Of a stretch of DNA of 64,000 nucleotides, positions 52,724 through 62,806 are shown one piece after another; position 1 is the stretch's first letter, and every line of letters starts with the position of its first letter. Position numbers and translations under genes: made by a program. The stretch is from NCBI GenBank assembly GCA_030425195.1, contig JAUIAV010000013.1, positions 53,501 to 117,500 on the forward strand. The letters are read 5' to 3'. A model generated the notes under the pieces. That model did not search any database. It was not told where the DNA came from and saw only the letters and a list, made by a program, of their open reading frames with translations. Origin of the DNA: Gammaproteobacteria bacterium (GTDB taxonomy: Bacteria > Pseudomonadota > Gammaproteobacteria > Pseudomonadales > Azotimanducaceae).

Positions 52724-53460
52724 ACTTCGAGCCGCCGCTCGAGCAGGGAACGCTCATTCGCCGCTACAAGCGTTTTCTGGCCGACCTCGATGTAGGTACG
52801 GGGACGCCGCTCACCGTGCACTGTCCAAATACCGGAGCCATGCTGGGCTGCGCCGAGCCGGGCTCCCCCGCCTGGTATTCCTCGTCGGACAATCTGAAAC
52901 GCAAATATCCGAATACGCTGGAGGTGGTGGTCAGTGCGAACGGGCGCGTGGGAGTGAACACGGCGCGGGCCAATCAGCTGATTGCAGAAGCCATCTCGGA
53001 GGGCAGCCTGCCGCCGTTTGCGCAGTCACGCTTCATCCGGGCAGAGGCGCCCATACCGGACGAGTCCGGGCGTTTCGATTTCCTGCTCGAAGACGATCAA
53101 GGCGTCCCCTGCTGGATCGAGGTGAAGAACATGACGTTGTGTGATGAGACAGGGCGTGGCAGCTTTCCCGATGCGGTGAGCGAGCGGGCGGTCAGGCACG
53201 TGAACGCGCTGGCCCGCCGGGCGGCGGCGGATGAACGTGCCGCGCTCGTTTTCTGTGCTCAGCACACGGGTGTGCTTCGTGCGACTCTCGCAGACGAAAT
53301 TCATGCCACCTACGGCGCGGCGGTGCGCGCTGCTGAAGCGGGCGGCGTCGAGGTACATGCCTTCGGCTGCCGGATCGAGCCGGATGAAATCCGGATCGAG
53401 TCGGCGCTGCCCGTGGATCTTTCCGATCAGCGCGTGGCGCCTCAGGGCGCAGCGCGGTAG
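52720..53460 (+). CDS. sfsA: SfsA family protein (sugar fermentation stimulation)
   Basis: 246 aa. SfsA proteins have an OB-like N-terminal domain and a nuclease-like C-terminal fold; the exact activity is unsettled in the literature I know. Motifs: EGTLIRRYKRFLADLD-like QGTLIRRYKRFLADLD, VHCPNTGAMLGC, WIEVKNMTLCDE and SFPDAVSERAVRHVNAL. TTG 52720 overlaps the aminotransferase stop. Its 3' end overlaps the convergent PfkB gene by 19 bases. Near dksA as in E. coli. Confidence 0.94.
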   Translation: MNFEPPLEQGTLIRRYKRFLADLDVGTGTPLTVHCPNTGAMLGCAEPGSPAWYSSSDNLKRKYPNTLEVVVSANGRVGVNTARANQLIAEAISEGSLPPFAQSRFIRAEAPIPDESGRFDFLLEDDQGVPCWIEVKNMTLCDETGRGSFPDAVSERAVRHVNALARRAAADERAALVFCAQHTGVLRATLADEIHATYGAAVRAAEAGGVEVHAFGCRIEPDEIRIESALPVDLSDQRVAPQGAAR

Positions 53461-54437
53461 GCGTTCAGCGTTTCGATGTATTCGGCATTGGTTCTCAGGC
53501 GCGCGCCGTAGGTCCTGACCAGGGTGGCCGCGGCATAGTTACCGAGCCCTGCGGCCTCTGCTGGCGAGAAACCCTGCGTCCAGCCGTACAGGCAGCCGCC
53601 CGCGTACATGTCGCCGGCGCCCGTGGTGTCCACGGCATCCGCCGGATAGCCGTCCACCATCCACTGCCCGTCCGGCGTCACCGCCAGGCTGCCTTTTGCG
53701 CCCAGGGTCACATTCAGGCTGCGGCCGATGTCCTTGAGCTCGGCAATCGCCACGTCCAGTCGATCGGTGCCTGCCCAGGTGAGCGCCTCCTCCTCGTTGC
53801 AGAAGAGATGGTCGACGCCGTTGCCGAGGATTTCCACCAGTGCATCGCGAAAGAATTCCACCATGCTCGGATCGGACAGAGAGAGCGCCGTCTTCACTCC
53901 GGCCTGCTCCGCCATCTGCCGGCCGGTGATCGCTGCCTCCCGGCTGCCGTCTGCTGAGCTCATGTAGCCCTCGGCGTAAAAATAGCGGGATCTGGACAGT
54001 GCGGCCTCGTCCAGCTCCATCCGGGTCAGCTCACTGGAGATGCCGAGGAACGTGTTCATGGAGCGCTCGGCGTCCGGCGTGATCAGTACGAGACAGCGCC
54101 CCGATTTGCCTTCCGCGCTGGCCGCGTTGGCGTTGGTCACCACACCGGCCGCGCTGAGGTCGTCCAGGAAATGACGGCCGGTATCGTCGTCGGCCACCTT
54201 GCAGGAGTAGAAAGTGCGGGCGCCGAATCCCTGAACTGCGATCAGCGTGTTGGCGGCGGACCCGCCGCTCATGCGCCGGGGCGCATGTCCATCCAGACCG
54301 CTCACCAGCGTATCCATGGTCGGTTCGTCGACCAGGGTCATGTGCCCCTTGGGTATTCCGTGGCTGGCAAGGAAGCTGTCCTCGATGGTGAATTCCATAT
54401 CGACCAGGGCATTGCCCAGTCCGTAAACATCGTACAT
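53442..54437 (-). CDS. PfkB family carbohydrate/nucleoside kinase (adenosine kinase-like)
   Basis: 331 aa. PfkB signatures: the N-terminal glycine pair region PRRMSGGSAANTLIAVQGFG, and the C-terminal DTTGAGDMYAGGCLYG with the catalytic Asp and anion hole. N-terminal DVYGLGNALVDMEFTIED and the NTFLGISSEL region resemble bacterial adenosine kinase-like members, but ribokinase-type substrates cannot be excluded. It lies 20 bases after hemL in the same direction. Confidence 0.88.
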   Translation of the reverse strand: MYDVYGLGNALVDMEFTIEDSFLASHGIPKGHMTLVDEPTMDTLVSGLDGHAPRRMSGGSAANTLIAVQGFGARTFYSCKVADDDTGRHFLDDLSAAGVVTNANAASAEGKSGRCLVLITPDAERSMNTFLGISSELTRMELDEAALSRSRYFYAEGYMSSADGSREAAITGRQMAEQAGVKTALSLSDPSMVEFFRDALVEILGNGVDHLFCNEEEALTWAGTDRLDVAIAELKDIGRSLNVTLGAKGSLAVTPDGQWMVDGYPADAVDTTGAGDMYAGGCLYGWTQGFSPAEAAGLGNYAAATLVRTYGARLRTNAEYIETLNAYRAAP

Positions 54438-54457
54438 GTGGATTTCTATCTCCCGGG

Positions 54458-55744
54458 TCAGGCGTTGAGGCTGGTGAACGCCGCTTCGGCGGCGTCCAGA
54501 GTGGCGTCGATGACCGTGTCATCGTGCGCAGTGGAGAGGAATCCGGCTTCGAAGGCGGATGGCGCCAGGTAGACGCCCCGGTCCAGCATGGCATGAAAAA
54601 ACCGGTTGAAGCGGTTCACGTCCGAATTGGCGGCATGGTCGAACTCGGTGACCGCACCGCTGGTGAAAAACAGGCCGAACATGCCGCAGACCTGGTTCAG
54701 TGAGACCGGAATCCCGGCCGCCGCCGCCCGCTCTGCGAGTCCGTCGGTGAGTCTTCGAGTTACCGCCGCCAGACGTTCGTACAGCGCATCGTCCAGCGCC
54801 CGCAGCATGGTGAGGCCTGCCACAGTGGCCAGGGGATTCCCTGACAGAGTGCCGGCCTGGTAGACGTCACCCACCGGGGCGACGTGGTCCATGATGTCAG
54901 CACGACCGCCGAATGCCCCGACCGGCAGGCCGCCGCCGATGATCTTGCCCAGGGTGGTGAGGTCGGGCGTGATGCCGTAGAGGGCCTGGGCCCCGCCGCG
55001 GGATACCCGGAATCCGGTCATTACCTCATCGAAGATCAGCAGAGCGCCGTTGGCCGCCGTGATTTCGGAGAGTGCCTCCAGAAATCCGGGCAACGGGGGT
55101 ATGCAGCCCATGTTGCCGGCCACGGGCTCGACGATGACGCAGGCAATTCTGCCCGGGTAGGTTTCGAAGGCACTGGCGACCGCGTCCGCATGGTTGAACG
55201 GCACGGTGAGGGTGTTGGCGGCCACAGCCTCGGGCACCCCGGGAGAATTGGGTATCCCGAGAGTCAGCAGGCCCGAGCCCGCTTTCACCAGGAGAGAATC
55301 CGAGTGGCCGTGATAGCAGCCGGCGAATTTGAGAATCATGTCCCGTCCGGTGAAACCCCGGGCCAGGCGGATGGCAGACATGGTGGCCTCGGTGCCGGAA
55401 TTGACCATCCGCAACCTGTCGATGGAAGGCACCATACCGATCACCTGCTCCGCCAGATCGATCTCCAGAGCCGTAGGTGCACCGAATCCCAGCGCTTTCT
55501 CTGCCTGATCCTGAACCGCGCGCACGATGTCCGGATTGCCGTGGCCGAGCAGCATGGGGCCCCAGGATCCCACGTAGTCGATGTAGCGGTTGCCGTCCGC
55601 ATCGGTGAGATACGCGCCTTCGCCGCGTTCGAAGAAGATGGGCGTGCCACCCACACCCTTGAAGGCTCTTACCGGTGAATTGACGCCGCCGGGAATGGAC
55701 CTGCACGCGCGTTCGATCAGCTGTTCGGAATTCTTGAGTGACAT
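54458..55744 (-). CDS. hemL: glutamate-1-semialdehyde 2,1-aminomutase
   Basis: 428 aa from ATG 55744. PLP enzyme making 5-aminolevulinate for tetrapyrroles by the C5 pathway. Motifs: [71 protein letters not shown] and the PLP Lys in [18 protein letters not shown]. The open frame continues to 56173, but that part overlaps hemJ in another frame. hemJ precedes it by 11 bases, so two heme steps are in one unit. Confidence 0.97.
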   Translation of the reverse strand: MSLKNSEQLIERACRSIPGGVNSPVRAFKGVGGTPIFFERGEGAYLTDADGNRYIDYVGSWGPMLLGHGNPDIVRAVQDQAEKALGFGAPTALEIDLAEQVIGMVPSIDRLRMVNSGTEATMSAIRLARGFTGRDMILKFAGCYHGHSDSLLVKAGSGLLTLGIPNSPGVPEAVAANTLTVPFNHADAVASAFETYPGRIACVIVEPVAGNMGCIPPLPGFLEALSEITAANGALLIFDEVMTGFRVSRGGAQALYGITPDLTTLGKIIGGGLPVGAFGGRADIMDHVAPVGDVYQAGTLSGNPLATVAGLTMLRALDDALYERLAAVTRRLTDGLAERAAAAGIPVSLNQVCGMFGLFFTSGAVTEFDHAANSDVNRFNRFFHAMLDRGVYLAPSAFEAGFLSTAHDDTVIDATLDAAEAAFTSLNA

Positions 55745-55755
55745 ATTGGCTCGTT

Positions 55756-56190
55756 TCAGAAGGGTTTGACGACGACGAGGATCACGATGAGGACCAGAAG
55801 CAGTGCCGGCAGCTCGTTGAACATGCGGTAGAAGCGCTCGCTGTGGGGACTGACATCCTCGGCGAAGGCCCGTACGAGACGGGCACAGTAGTGATGATAG
55901 CCGAGCAGCAGCACCACGCCGGCCAGTTTGATCCACAACCAGATGCTGGACGCGAATGCATCCCAGGAGAGGTAGAGGGTCCAGAGACCGAAGACCACGG
56001 CGACGAGCATGGAAGGCCGCATGATGATCCGGTAGAGCTTGTCTTCCATCATGCGGAATCGCGCCCGACCGGCTTCGTCCTCGGTGGTGCTGTGATAGAC
56101 GAACAGTCGAGGCAGGTAGAACATGGCGGCGAACCAGGTCACCACCCCGATGATGTGAAAGGCTTTGAGCCATAGATATGCGCCGGCCAC
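55756..56190 (-). CDS. hemJ: protoporphyrinogen IX oxidase HemJ (UPF0093)
   Basis: 144 aa with about four membrane helices. HemJ oxidises protoporphyrinogen IX late in heme synthesis. Conserved His in [20 protein letters not shown] and Arg/Tyr in LPRLFVYH are present; [11 protein letters not shown] and LLLGYHHY match the family. GTG 56190 overlaps the last base of the CLC stop. hemJ beside hemL supports the assignment. Confidence 0.9.
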   Translation of the reverse strand: MAGAYLWLKAFHIIGVVTWFAAMFYLPRLFVYHSTTEDEAGRARFRMMEDKLYRIIMRPSMLVAVVFGLWTLYLSWDAFASSIWLWIKLAGVVLLLGYHHYCARLVRAFAEDVSPHSERFYRMFNELPALLLVLIVILVVVKPF

Positions 56191-57926
56191 TAGCTACTTC
56201 TCTCTTGAGGGTTCCGATAGTCGTCGATGTCCCGCTGAGTCACCACGCCCAGCACCGTCTCGATCATGGGCGCCGTCGTTCTCCGGATGCACAACGCCTC
56301 TGCCTGTTTCTGTTTGAGGACCTCCTGGGCTTCAGCCAGGGTGGACCGGTAATCCAGGTTGGCCACATCCAGCCGCTGGGCCGGGATCCCGAGAAGATCC
56401 ACCGGCCTGGAAGCCGCGTCTGCCTCGACCGTTTCCGGCGCTTCCGGATTCATCGGCCTCGGCAGATCCGTTTCCAGATAGGTACTCAGGTCGGCGCCGA
56501 GCAATATACAGCGAACGGTGCCCGGTTCCGACTCCACGACCACCCAGCTTGGCTGTTTGCGCATCGCTTCCACCGCTTCCGCCGCATCACAGAGCGCGGG
56601 CAGGCGCACGAGGTTCCGGTTCATGATGGAAGTCACCCCGGCCCGCTGCAGGTGCGCGGTAACCGGATCCGGCGGGTATTTCAGTCCCAGCGTATCCAGG
56701 GTCGAGAGGAAGACGGATTTCTGGCGGAACAGCACTGAAGTCGTCAGGGTGGCTACCACGATGATGAGCATGGCCGGCAGCATCAGGCTGGGATTCGCGG
56801 TCAGCTCCAGCACGGCCATCAGGGCTGCCAGCGGCGCCTGGAGCACCGCCGCCATCATGGCCGCCATGCCGAGCATCACGTACAGGGCAACGGAGATACC
56901 GGCTTCCGGCTGCAGGTAGTGGCCAAGGTAGCCGAGCACGCCGCCGAGAGCTGCACCGACCACGAAAATGGGGCCGATCAGTCCCACCGGCAGGCCCAGG
57001 CCGACGGCTGCCGCGCTGGTGAGGAGCTTCAGAGCAACGATCAGCATGAGAGATGTGAGAGCCAGCTCACCCAGCATGGCACCGCTCACCGTATCGTATC
57101 CGACCCCCATGACCTCCGGCGCGACCTGAGCGGCGATGCCGGTCAGCACCCCCGCGAACATGGCACGCAGCCAGAACGGACGTTCCGCCAGACGGGCGAA
57201 CACCTGTACGGTGCGGATGAAGAGGCTGGCCACACATCCCGCGCAGACACCGGCGAGCATGATGTACGGCAGTTCGACGAGAGAGGTGAGCTTCTGCTCG
57301 GCGACCAGGAACGCGGGCTGGGCACCGAACAGGTACTGGGACATGACCGTTGTCACGACAGAGGCGACGATCACCGGGATGAAGCTGCCCAGCGTGTACT
57401 CCATCATCACCACCTCCATGGCGAAGATCACGCCGGCCAGCGGTGTGTTGAACGAACCTGCGATGGCTGCGGCGGTGCCGCAGGCGACCAGCACCCGAAG
57501 GGAGTTGTTGGGCAGCTGGAACGCCTGACCCATGAGGCTGGCACTGGCGGCGCCCAGGTGGACGGCGGGTCCTTCCCGGCCGCCGGACTGACCGGTAACC
57601 AGCGCCAGGATGCCGCCGAAAAACTGCACCAGGGCGTTTCTGGCCGGCAGATAGCCCTGGTGCCGGCTCAGGCGCTCGATGACGTGCGCCACACCCACCC
57701 GGCGGTCCGCGTCGTTCAGCCTGGAAAGGGTGACGGAGAGCAGTACGGCACCGATCAGCGGGAGCCCGAACCGCTCCATGTGTGTCAGCGCCTCGAAGGA
57801 CTCTGGTCCGTCCGGCAGGATGGCGGCAGCCAGGGTGTTCACGCCGGCTCGAAAGAGCAGGATCACCAGGCCCGTGAACAAACCCACCGCGACCGCCAGG
57901 ATCGAGAGCTGTGGCAGCGCCTCCAC
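56190..57926 (-). CDS. CLC-type chloride channel/antiporter with C-terminal CBS pair
   Basis: 578 aa membrane protein. The gating-glutamate motif is present ([15 protein letters not shown]) and the anion-site GIFxP equivalent reads [18 protein letters not shown]. The first selectivity motif GSGIP is replaced by [12 protein letters not shown], so the canonical anion-coordinating Ser is absent. Residues 430-570 hold two CBS-like regions. GTG 57926 is the first usable start but has no Shine-Dalgarno, and about 30 plausible codons continue upstream without ATG, GTG or TTG. hemL, clc and erpA are also neighbours in E. coli. Confidence 0.88.
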   Translation of the reverse strand: MEALPQLSILAVAVGLFTGLVILLFRAGVNTLAAAILPDGPESFEALTHMERFGLPLIGAVLLSVTLSRLNDADRRVGVAHVIERLSRHQGYLPARNALVQFFGGILALVTGQSGGREGPAVHLGAASASLMGQAFQLPNNSLRVLVACGTAAAIAGSFNTPLAGVIFAMEVVMMEYTLGSFIPVIVASVVTTVMSQYLFGAQPAFLVAEQKLTSLVELPYIMLAGVCAGCVASLFIRTVQVFARLAERPFWLRAMFAGVLTGIAAQVAPEVMGVGYDTVSGAMLGELALTSLMLIVALKLLTSAAAVGLGLPVGLIGPIFVVGAALGGVLGYLGHYLQPEAGISVALYVMLGMAAMMAAVLQAPLAALMAVLELTANPSLMLPAMLIIVVATLTTSVLFRQKSVFLSTLDTLGLKYPPDPVTAHLQRAGVTSIMNRNLVRLPALCDAAEAVEAMRKQPSWVVVESEPGTVRCILLGADLSTYLETDLPRPMNPEAPETVEADAASRPVDLLGIPAQRLDVANLDYRSTLAEAQEVLKQKQAEALCIRRTTAPMIETVLGVVTQRDIDDYRNPQERSS

Positions 57927-58102
57927 GTGGGCGAGGCGCTGCTGGAAAAACTCAGGATTGATGAAGCTTGGCAGTCTCAGGGGCTGGATCCCGGGTTGGC
58001 GGATAAATCGAGCAAGATTCGGTACAGCACACTAGTATAAGCGCCCATACCAACGCCATTCGAACCAGGGAGCCGGGTGACAGATCGAACGCGGGGCGAA
58101 GG

Positions 58103-58870
58103 ATGCCCCTGAAGAAACCCAGGGGGGCGGCGGCCGTGCGCGTGGTTCCGCACCAGCCCTGGCGGCAGGGACTCAGCATCGCCGCCGTGGTGCTGGTCTG
58201 TTTCGGCGGCGCCCTGGGTGCGTATCAGCTGGGCCGATCGACCGCCGAGCTGGACGAGGTCCACCTCGCATCCATGCAGCGTCTGTATGACGCCAGTCAG
58301 CGGACGATAGAGCAACTGGAAGCGGAGCTCATCGAGTCCGATCTGTCCCGGGGCGTGCAGGAAGAGGCGACACAGGCCCTGAAGCAGGACCTGCGGATGC
58401 TCAGAGACGAAGTCGCCACGCTCACCGAGGAAGTCACTTTCTACAAAAGCCTCATGGCCCCCTCTTCGCTGGCCAAGGGGCTGCAGATCGCGGATTTCGA
58501 GCTCACGGCCCTGGAAGAGCCTGGCCGCTACCGCTTCCACCTGCTGCTCACACAGGTGGAAAGCCGTCGCGACTGGGTTCAGGGCGAGGCCGAAGTGGTG
58601 GTGGAAGGGAGGATGAAGGGCGGCGAACCGGCACAGACGGGTGGTAGCGAAACCGCGACGGTTAACGGTCCGATGGTGCTCCCGCTCACAGAAATCGGCG
58701 AAGGCGACTCGTATCCTCTGAAATTCCGGTTCAGGTACTTCCAGGACCTCACCGGAATCATCAGTCTGCCGCGGGGATTCGAGCCCGAGCGGATCGTGGT
58801 CAAAGCCGGCAGGCGGGGCGCAAGCACGCAACCCCTGAGCCGTACCTTCGACTGGGCCGTCGCCGGCTGA
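58103..58870 (+). CDS. inner-membrane coiled-coil protein (DUF6776-like)
   Basis: 255 aa. One N-terminal membrane helix (about 23-42, LSIAAVVLVCFGGALGAYQL), a long heptad-rich helix (about 50-115) and a C-terminal beta-rich domain (YRFHLLLTQVESRRDWVQGE, LKFRFRYFQDLTGIISLPRG). I recall this type upstream of the bactofilin-erpA pair in Pseudomonas; function unknown, a cell-shape role with the bactofilin is only an inference. Divergent from clc across 176 bases with no convincing promoter pair. Confidence 0.75.
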   Translation: MPLKKPRGAAAVRVVPHQPWRQGLSIAAVVLVCFGGALGAYQLGRSTAELDEVHLASMQRLYDASQRTIEQLEAELIESDLSRGVQEEATQALKQDLRMLRDEVATLTEEVTFYKSLMAPSSLAKGLQIADFELTALEEPGRYRFHLLLTQVESRRDWVQGEAEVVVEGRMKGGEPAQTGGSETATVNGPMVLPLTEIGEGDSYPLKFRFRYFQDLTGIISLPRGFEPERIVVKAGRRGASTQPLSRTFDWAVAG

Positions 58871-58927
58871 ACCGGCTCACCGGAAGAGCCGAATGCTTTG
58901 CGGGTTGGAGTACCATGAGGGCGAAAG

Positions 58928-59446
58928 ATGGCTGGCATCAGACTATCCTTCGGCGGCAGACTGGGATCTGGACAGGATGACAACGCGGGCGCGGAGACGC
59001 GTGCGCGTGCAGGCAGACACAGCATGAGACAGAAAAAGAGCGGCGCGGAGAAAGGCGTCACCCTGATCGCGGCGAACACGGAAGTGAGCGGCAATCTTCA
59101 TTTCGTTAACCAGCTTTACATAAACGGTCATGTGAAGGGCAACATCACCGCCGATGCGGACAGCGACGCTACCGTCATCGTCAGCGAAGAAGGATCGGTC
59201 ACCGGTGAGATCCGGGTTCCCAACGTGGTGGTGAACGGCAGTGTGGAAGGCAACGTCTATGCCACCAGCCGGATGGAGCTTGCCCGGAATGCCGAGGTCA
59301 AAGGCAATGTGTACTACAAGCTGATCGAAATGCAGCTCGGTGCCATGGTCGACGGACAACTGGTCCACGACGAGACGCTCGGCGCAGAGCAGCCCAACGT
59401 ACACCCGTTTCCTGAAAACGCCGAAGCGGCGAGCAGCGGTGACTGA
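58928..59446 (+). CDS. bactofilin (polymer-forming cytoskeletal protein)
   Basis: 172 aa. Bactofilins polymerise through a right-handed beta-helix and often position cell-wall enzymes. The DUF583 core (about 45-150) shows the repeated glycine/valine ladder: TEVSGNLHFVNQLYINGHVK, VSEEGSVTGEIRVPNVVVNG and SVEGNVYATSRMELARNAEV. ATG 58928 has GAGGG six to seven bases upstream; ATG 59024 (MRQKKSG) would fit the usual shorter N-terminus and cannot be excluded. An M23 peptidase, a common bactofilin partner, is nearby at 61056-62387. Confidence 0.92.
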   Translation: MAGIRLSFGGRLGSGQDDNAGAETRARAGRHSMRQKKSGAEKGVTLIAANTEVSGNLHFVNQLYINGHVKGNITADADSDATVIVSEEGSVTGEIRVPNVVVNGSVEGNVYATSRMELARNAEVKGNVYYKLIEMQLGAMVDGQLVHDETLGAEQPNVHPFPENAEAASSGD

Positions 59447-59539
59447 AACCGGAGAATTGCGATTGACGCCACCCTGGCCAATAATCGCAGGCCCTCATTT
59501 CCAGGCGAACCGGCCCCGAGCGTCGGGGTCTAACTGACC

Positions 59540-59881
59540 ATGCAGGCAACGCACGCAGACATCGGATTCTCCAATCAGGCCGCCGCCAAGGTGCGGCAGC
59601 TGATGCAGGCGGAGGGCAATGACGCCCTGAAGCTGCGGGTGTTCGTGGCCGGAGGCGGCTGCAGCGGTTTTTCGTACGGCTTCACCTTCGACGAGGAGGT
59701 GGCAGGCGACGATGCGGTGGTCGAGCAGGAGGGGGTGACCCTCGTGGTGGACCCTCTGAGCTACCAGTACCTGCTGGGCTCGGAAATCGATTATATCGAG
59801 GATCTCCAGGGCGCCCAGTTCGTGGTCGCCAATCCCAATGCGGCGGCCACCTGCGGCTGCGGCAACTCGTTCGCGATCTGA
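59540..59881 (+). CDS. erpA: iron-sulfur cluster insertion protein ErpA
   Basis: 113 aa A-type carrier delivering Fe-S clusters to target enzymes such as the isoprenoid IspG/IspH. The three cluster cysteines are present: Cys41 in [11 protein letters not shown] and Cys105/Cys107 in [10 protein letters not shown]. Length and flanking sequence match ErpA rather than IscA. Four bases from the convergent anmK stop. Confidence 0.96.
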   Translation: MQATHADIGFSNQAAAKVRQLMQAEGNDALKLRVFVAGGGCSGFSYGFTFDEEVAGDDAVVEQEGVTLVVDPLSYQYLLGSEIDYIEDLQGAQFVVANPNAAATCGCGNSFAI

Positions 59882-59885
59882 GCGG

Positions 59886-61046
59886 TCAGTCAGGCTTCCC
59901 GGGGTAGACGGCCCCGAGCACCCGGTCTCCGGATGCACCGGTGACGGCGGGCGCATTCCCGGCCAGTCCCGCCATCCGCCGCGCGGCGAGCCAGGCGAAC
60001 GCGGCAGCTTCCATGGCATCACCGTCGAAACCCAGCATCTCGCTCGTCTGAACAGGCATACCGGCCAGTTCCGTCAGTCTGGCCATCAGCAGACCGTTGA
60101 GGCGTCCGCCACCGCAGACCACGAGCCGGCTGGCGTCTGCGGCCCAACGGTTCACCGCCTCGACGACGGTGACCGCGGTGAACTCGGCGAGCGTGCGCTG
60201 CACGTCCTGTGCATCGAAATCCGTGAGGTCCGCCCGTGCGTCCAGCCAGGGGAGATTGAACACCTCCCGCCCCGTGCTCTTGGGTGGTGGTCTGTCCAGG
60301 TAAGGATCCGAGCACAGTGATTCCAGCAGGTCGGGAAGCAGTTCGCCGCCGGCTGCCCAGGCACCGCCCTCGTCGTAGGCCCGGTTCTGATGCTGCAGGC
60401 ACCAGGCATCCATCAGGCCGTTACCGGGACCGGTGTCGAATCCGATGACGGGAAGCGACCGGTCAGCCGGCAGCAGGGTGATGTTGCTGATACCGCCGAT
60501 GTTCAGCAGCACCCGGGTTTCACTGGCGGTTCTGAACAGCGCTTCGTGGAAGGCTGGAACCAGCGGCGCCCCCTGACCACCGGCGGCCATGTCCCGGCGC
60601 CGGAAGTCGGCAACGGTGGTGATCCCCGTCCGCTCGGCGATCCGATTCGGATCGCCGATCTGCCAGGTGAACGGGTGTGCCGCGTCCGGGCGGTGCCGGA
60701 TCGTCTGGCCGTGACTTCCGATCGCCGTGATCCGCTCAGGTGCGATGCCCAGTCCATTCAGGAACGCGAGCAGGGCCCTGGCGGTGAAGTCGCCGAGCTC
60801 TGCATCCAGCTCCCCCACCTGTTCCAGGCTGTCCCTGCCAGGCTGGCCCAGATCGAGCAGGCCCTGCCTGAGAGCTTCCGGAAATTCCGAGGTTTCTGCG
60901 GCGATGAGATGGATCCCTCCCGCGAGATCCACCAGGGCGATGTCGAGCCCGTCGACGCTGGTGCCGGTGATGGTGCCGAGGAAAAGATTGCCGTCCGCTG
61001 ATCGTGCGTCCGGCGCTTGAGGGTCCGGAGATCGAATGTCCGGCAT
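59886..61046 (-). CDS. anmK: anhydro-N-acetylmuramic acid kinase
   Basis: 386 aa. Recycles peptidoglycan by phosphorylating anhydro-MurNAc to MurNAc-6-phosphate. Motifs: FLGTITGTSVDGLDIALVDL (family MSGTSLDG region, with Thr-Ile-Thr in place of Met-Ser), ITAIGSHGQTIRHRP, LLNIGGISNITLLP, GFDTGPGNGLMDAW and VVCGGGRLNGLLM. The N-terminus has about 18 extra residues. Cotranscribed with the M23 peptidase upstream (nine bases). Confidence 0.95.
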   Translation of the reverse strand: MPDIRSPDPQAPDARSADGNLFLGTITGTSVDGLDIALVDLAGGIHLIAAETSEFPEALRQGLLDLGQPGRDSLEQVGELDAELGDFTARALLAFLNGLGIAPERITAIGSHGQTIRHRPDAAHPFTWQIGDPNRIAERTGITTVADFRRRDMAAGGQGAPLVPAFHEALFRTASETRVLLNIGGISNITLLPADRSLPVIGFDTGPGNGLMDAWCLQHQNRAYDEGGAWAAGGELLPDLLESLCSDPYLDRPPPKSTGREVFNLPWLDARADLTDFDAQDVQRTLAEFTAVTVVEAVNRWAADASRLVVCGGGRLNGLLMARLTELAGMPVQTSEMLGFDGDAMEAAAFAWLAARRMAGLAGNAPAVTGASGDRVLGAVYPGKPD

Positions 61047-61055
61047 GCTGAGAGC

Positions 61056-62387
61056 CTAGTCGGCGAGGGCGAGCTGGATCTGCTGCTTGTACTCGTCGAG
61101 TTGACCGAAGAACGCGGTCGTGGTGTTGGCGAACCGGGGGATCTCATCCTGCGGAATCGGTCTGGCATCCGGCAGCTTCACCGTGCGCGGATTCTGGTGC
61201 ACACCGTTCACCAGAAATTCGTAGTGCAGGTGCGGACCCGTGGCCCAGCCTGTTGAGCCCACGTAGCCGATGATCTGCCCCTGTTCCACCCGGCTGCCTT
61301 TGCGCACGCCCCTGGCGAAGCGGGACAGATGCAGATACTTGGTCGTGAATTCCTCACCGTGCTGCAGGACGATGTAGTTGCCGTTGGCGTCACTCTTGGA
61401 TGCACTCTGGATACGTCCGTCGCCGGACGCCAGGATGGGTGTGCCCGTGGGGGCTGCGTAGTCGATGCCCCGGTGAGGCATCGTACGCTTGTACAACGGA
61501 TGCTTGCGGCGCAGGTTGAAGTTGGAGCTGATACGGGAGAACTCCACCGGTGCGCGCAGGAAGGCCTTGCGCATGTTTCGTCCTTCCGGATTGAAGTAGC
61601 CGCTCTTGCCGGTCTCGGAGACGTACCGGACGGCCCGGTAGGAATCTTTCTGGTTGATGAACTCCGCCGCAAGAATATCGCCGTAGCCAATGAACTCGTC
61701 GTCGAGGTAGCGTTCCTCGAAGAGCACATAGAACTCGTCGCCCTTGCGGATGTCCAGGACGAAGTCGATGTCCCACTGGAAGATCTGCGCCAGGCGCATG
61801 GTCAGCGAGTCGTCGAGGCCCGCGCGCTGGCTGGCGACGAAGAGGCTCGAGTCGATGGTGGCGTACTTGTAGGCGGTCTGGACGTCGGGCTCGCGCTGAA
61901 CTTCGCGACCGATGAATCCGTCTCCGGCCCGCTCGAAGGCAAGTTTCTCGAGCCGGCTCGGTGCATAGGTGAGCTTGATGATCTCGTTGTTGCCGTTGAC
62001 GGTGAAGGTGAAGGTGTGGCCCGGATGGATGTCCGCCAGGCGCTGACCGTGCGGCTTGGTCCGTTCCAGCAGCTTCAGCTCCCGCTGCGGAATTTCCAGA
62101 CTGGTGAAGATCCGCGCCGTACTGTCACCGGATCGAACCTCGTGGACCAGTTCGCGGAGCACCTGCTCCGCGGCAGGCTCGGGCGCGATCTCCGCCACCA
62201 GGGGCAGGTCGTCCTTTTCGGATTCCGGTATCGGGCCGGCCAGCGGTTGCTCGGGGATCTCACTGAGAACGGCGTCGGTGCTGAAACGGTCGTCCGTCGC
62301 GTCGTCACGGAACTTCGCCACGACGAAAGATGCCAGACCCAGGCCGATCACGGCGACCATGACGAGATGTGTTTTGGGGAACCTCAC
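61056..62387 (-). CDS. M23 family peptidoglycan endopeptidase (MepM/OapA-type)
   Basis: 443 aa. An N-terminal membrane anchor or signal (LVMVAVIGLGLASFVVAKF) precedes an OapA/LysM-like segment (about 85-165) and a Csd3-like domain. The C-terminal LytM domain carries the zinc ligands HRGIDYAAPTGTPI (H-x3-D) and GPHLHYEF (H-x-H). It should cleave peptide cross-links during wall growth. GTG 62387 is the only start directly below an in-frame TAA; there is no Shine-Dalgarno. tyrS/M23/anmK/erpA is a conserved gammaproteobacterial cluster. Confidence 0.92.
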   Translation of the reverse strand: MRFPKTHLVMVAVIGLGLASFVVAKFRDDATDDRFSTDAVLSEIPEQPLAGPIPESEKDDLPLVAEIAPEPAAEQVLRELVHEVRSGDSTARIFTSLEIPQRELKLLERTKPHGQRLADIHPGHTFTFTVNGNNEIIKLTYAPSRLEKLAFERAGDGFIGREVQREPDVQTAYKYATIDSSLFVASQRAGLDDSLTMRLAQIFQWDIDFVLDIRKGDEFYVLFEERYLDDEFIGYGDILAAEFINQKDSYRAVRYVSETGKSGYFNPEGRNMRKAFLRAPVEFSRISSNFNLRRKHPLYKRTMPHRGIDYAAPTGTPILASGDGRIQSASKSDANGNYIVLQHGEEFTTKYLHLSRFARGVRKGSRVEQGQIIGYVGSTGWATGPHLHYEFLVNGVHQNPRTVKLPDARPIPQDEIPRFANTTTAFFGQLDEYKQQIQLALAD

Positions 62388-62747
62388 GACGGGTTTTTAT
62401 GTCCTTTTTTAAAACGCCCTGGCAGCCTTACTACTGTCGACTTATCTGACTTTTGCTCTGGCTTCCGCCCTGTCTGTCGTCGATTCATCTAGGCCGATCA
62501 GTCCTCTGTCGAACGGCTCTTGACGGTACCGGCTATCAGTCCGCGATCTACTGGCTGATTGTTAGCTGTCTGTAACCTGCCTCTTACTTACCTGTCTCGA
62601 TCTACCACTGAATACCCTTTCAATATCCGATAGTTACGAGGCACTTTTAATGCTAGGCAGGGTGCCGCACTGTCAGTATATGTATTTGAATCCCAAAGAA
62701 AAGCCTGGCGGACGCGGTCTGTGGCCCATCACACAATGTCTGCGTGC

Positions 62748-62775
62748 TTGTCTGGCAAAACGTATTTGATATGGT
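62748..62775 (+). promoter_or_regulatory. candidate tyrS promoter
   Basis: TTGTCT (62748-62753), 16-base spacer, TATGGT (62770-62775), then a GC-rich discriminator GCGCGTC. About 80 bases ahead of the tyrS start. Confidence 0.4.
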
Positions 62776-62784
62776 GCGCGTCTT

Positions 62785-62806
62785 CCCCGGCCGCCGGTGG
62801 CCGGGG
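62785..62806 (+). promoter_or_regulatory. GC-rich hairpin in the tyrS leader
   Basis: CCCCGGCC (62785-62792), loop GCCGGT, GGCCGGGG (62799-62806). No T-run follows, so it is not an intrinsic terminator. It would sit at the 5' end of the tyrS mRNA and may stabilise it. Confidence 0.5.

Noticed and set aside
55745..56173. 143-codon N-terminal extension of hemL
   Set aside because: It overlaps hemJ in another frame, and its sequence has no similarity to aminomutase N-termini; ATG 55744 gives the standard HemL length.
62785..62806. GC hairpin before tyrS as a T-box or terminator
   Set aside because: No T-run follows and no T-box sequence is visible; T-box control of tyrS is a feature of Gram-positive bacteria.
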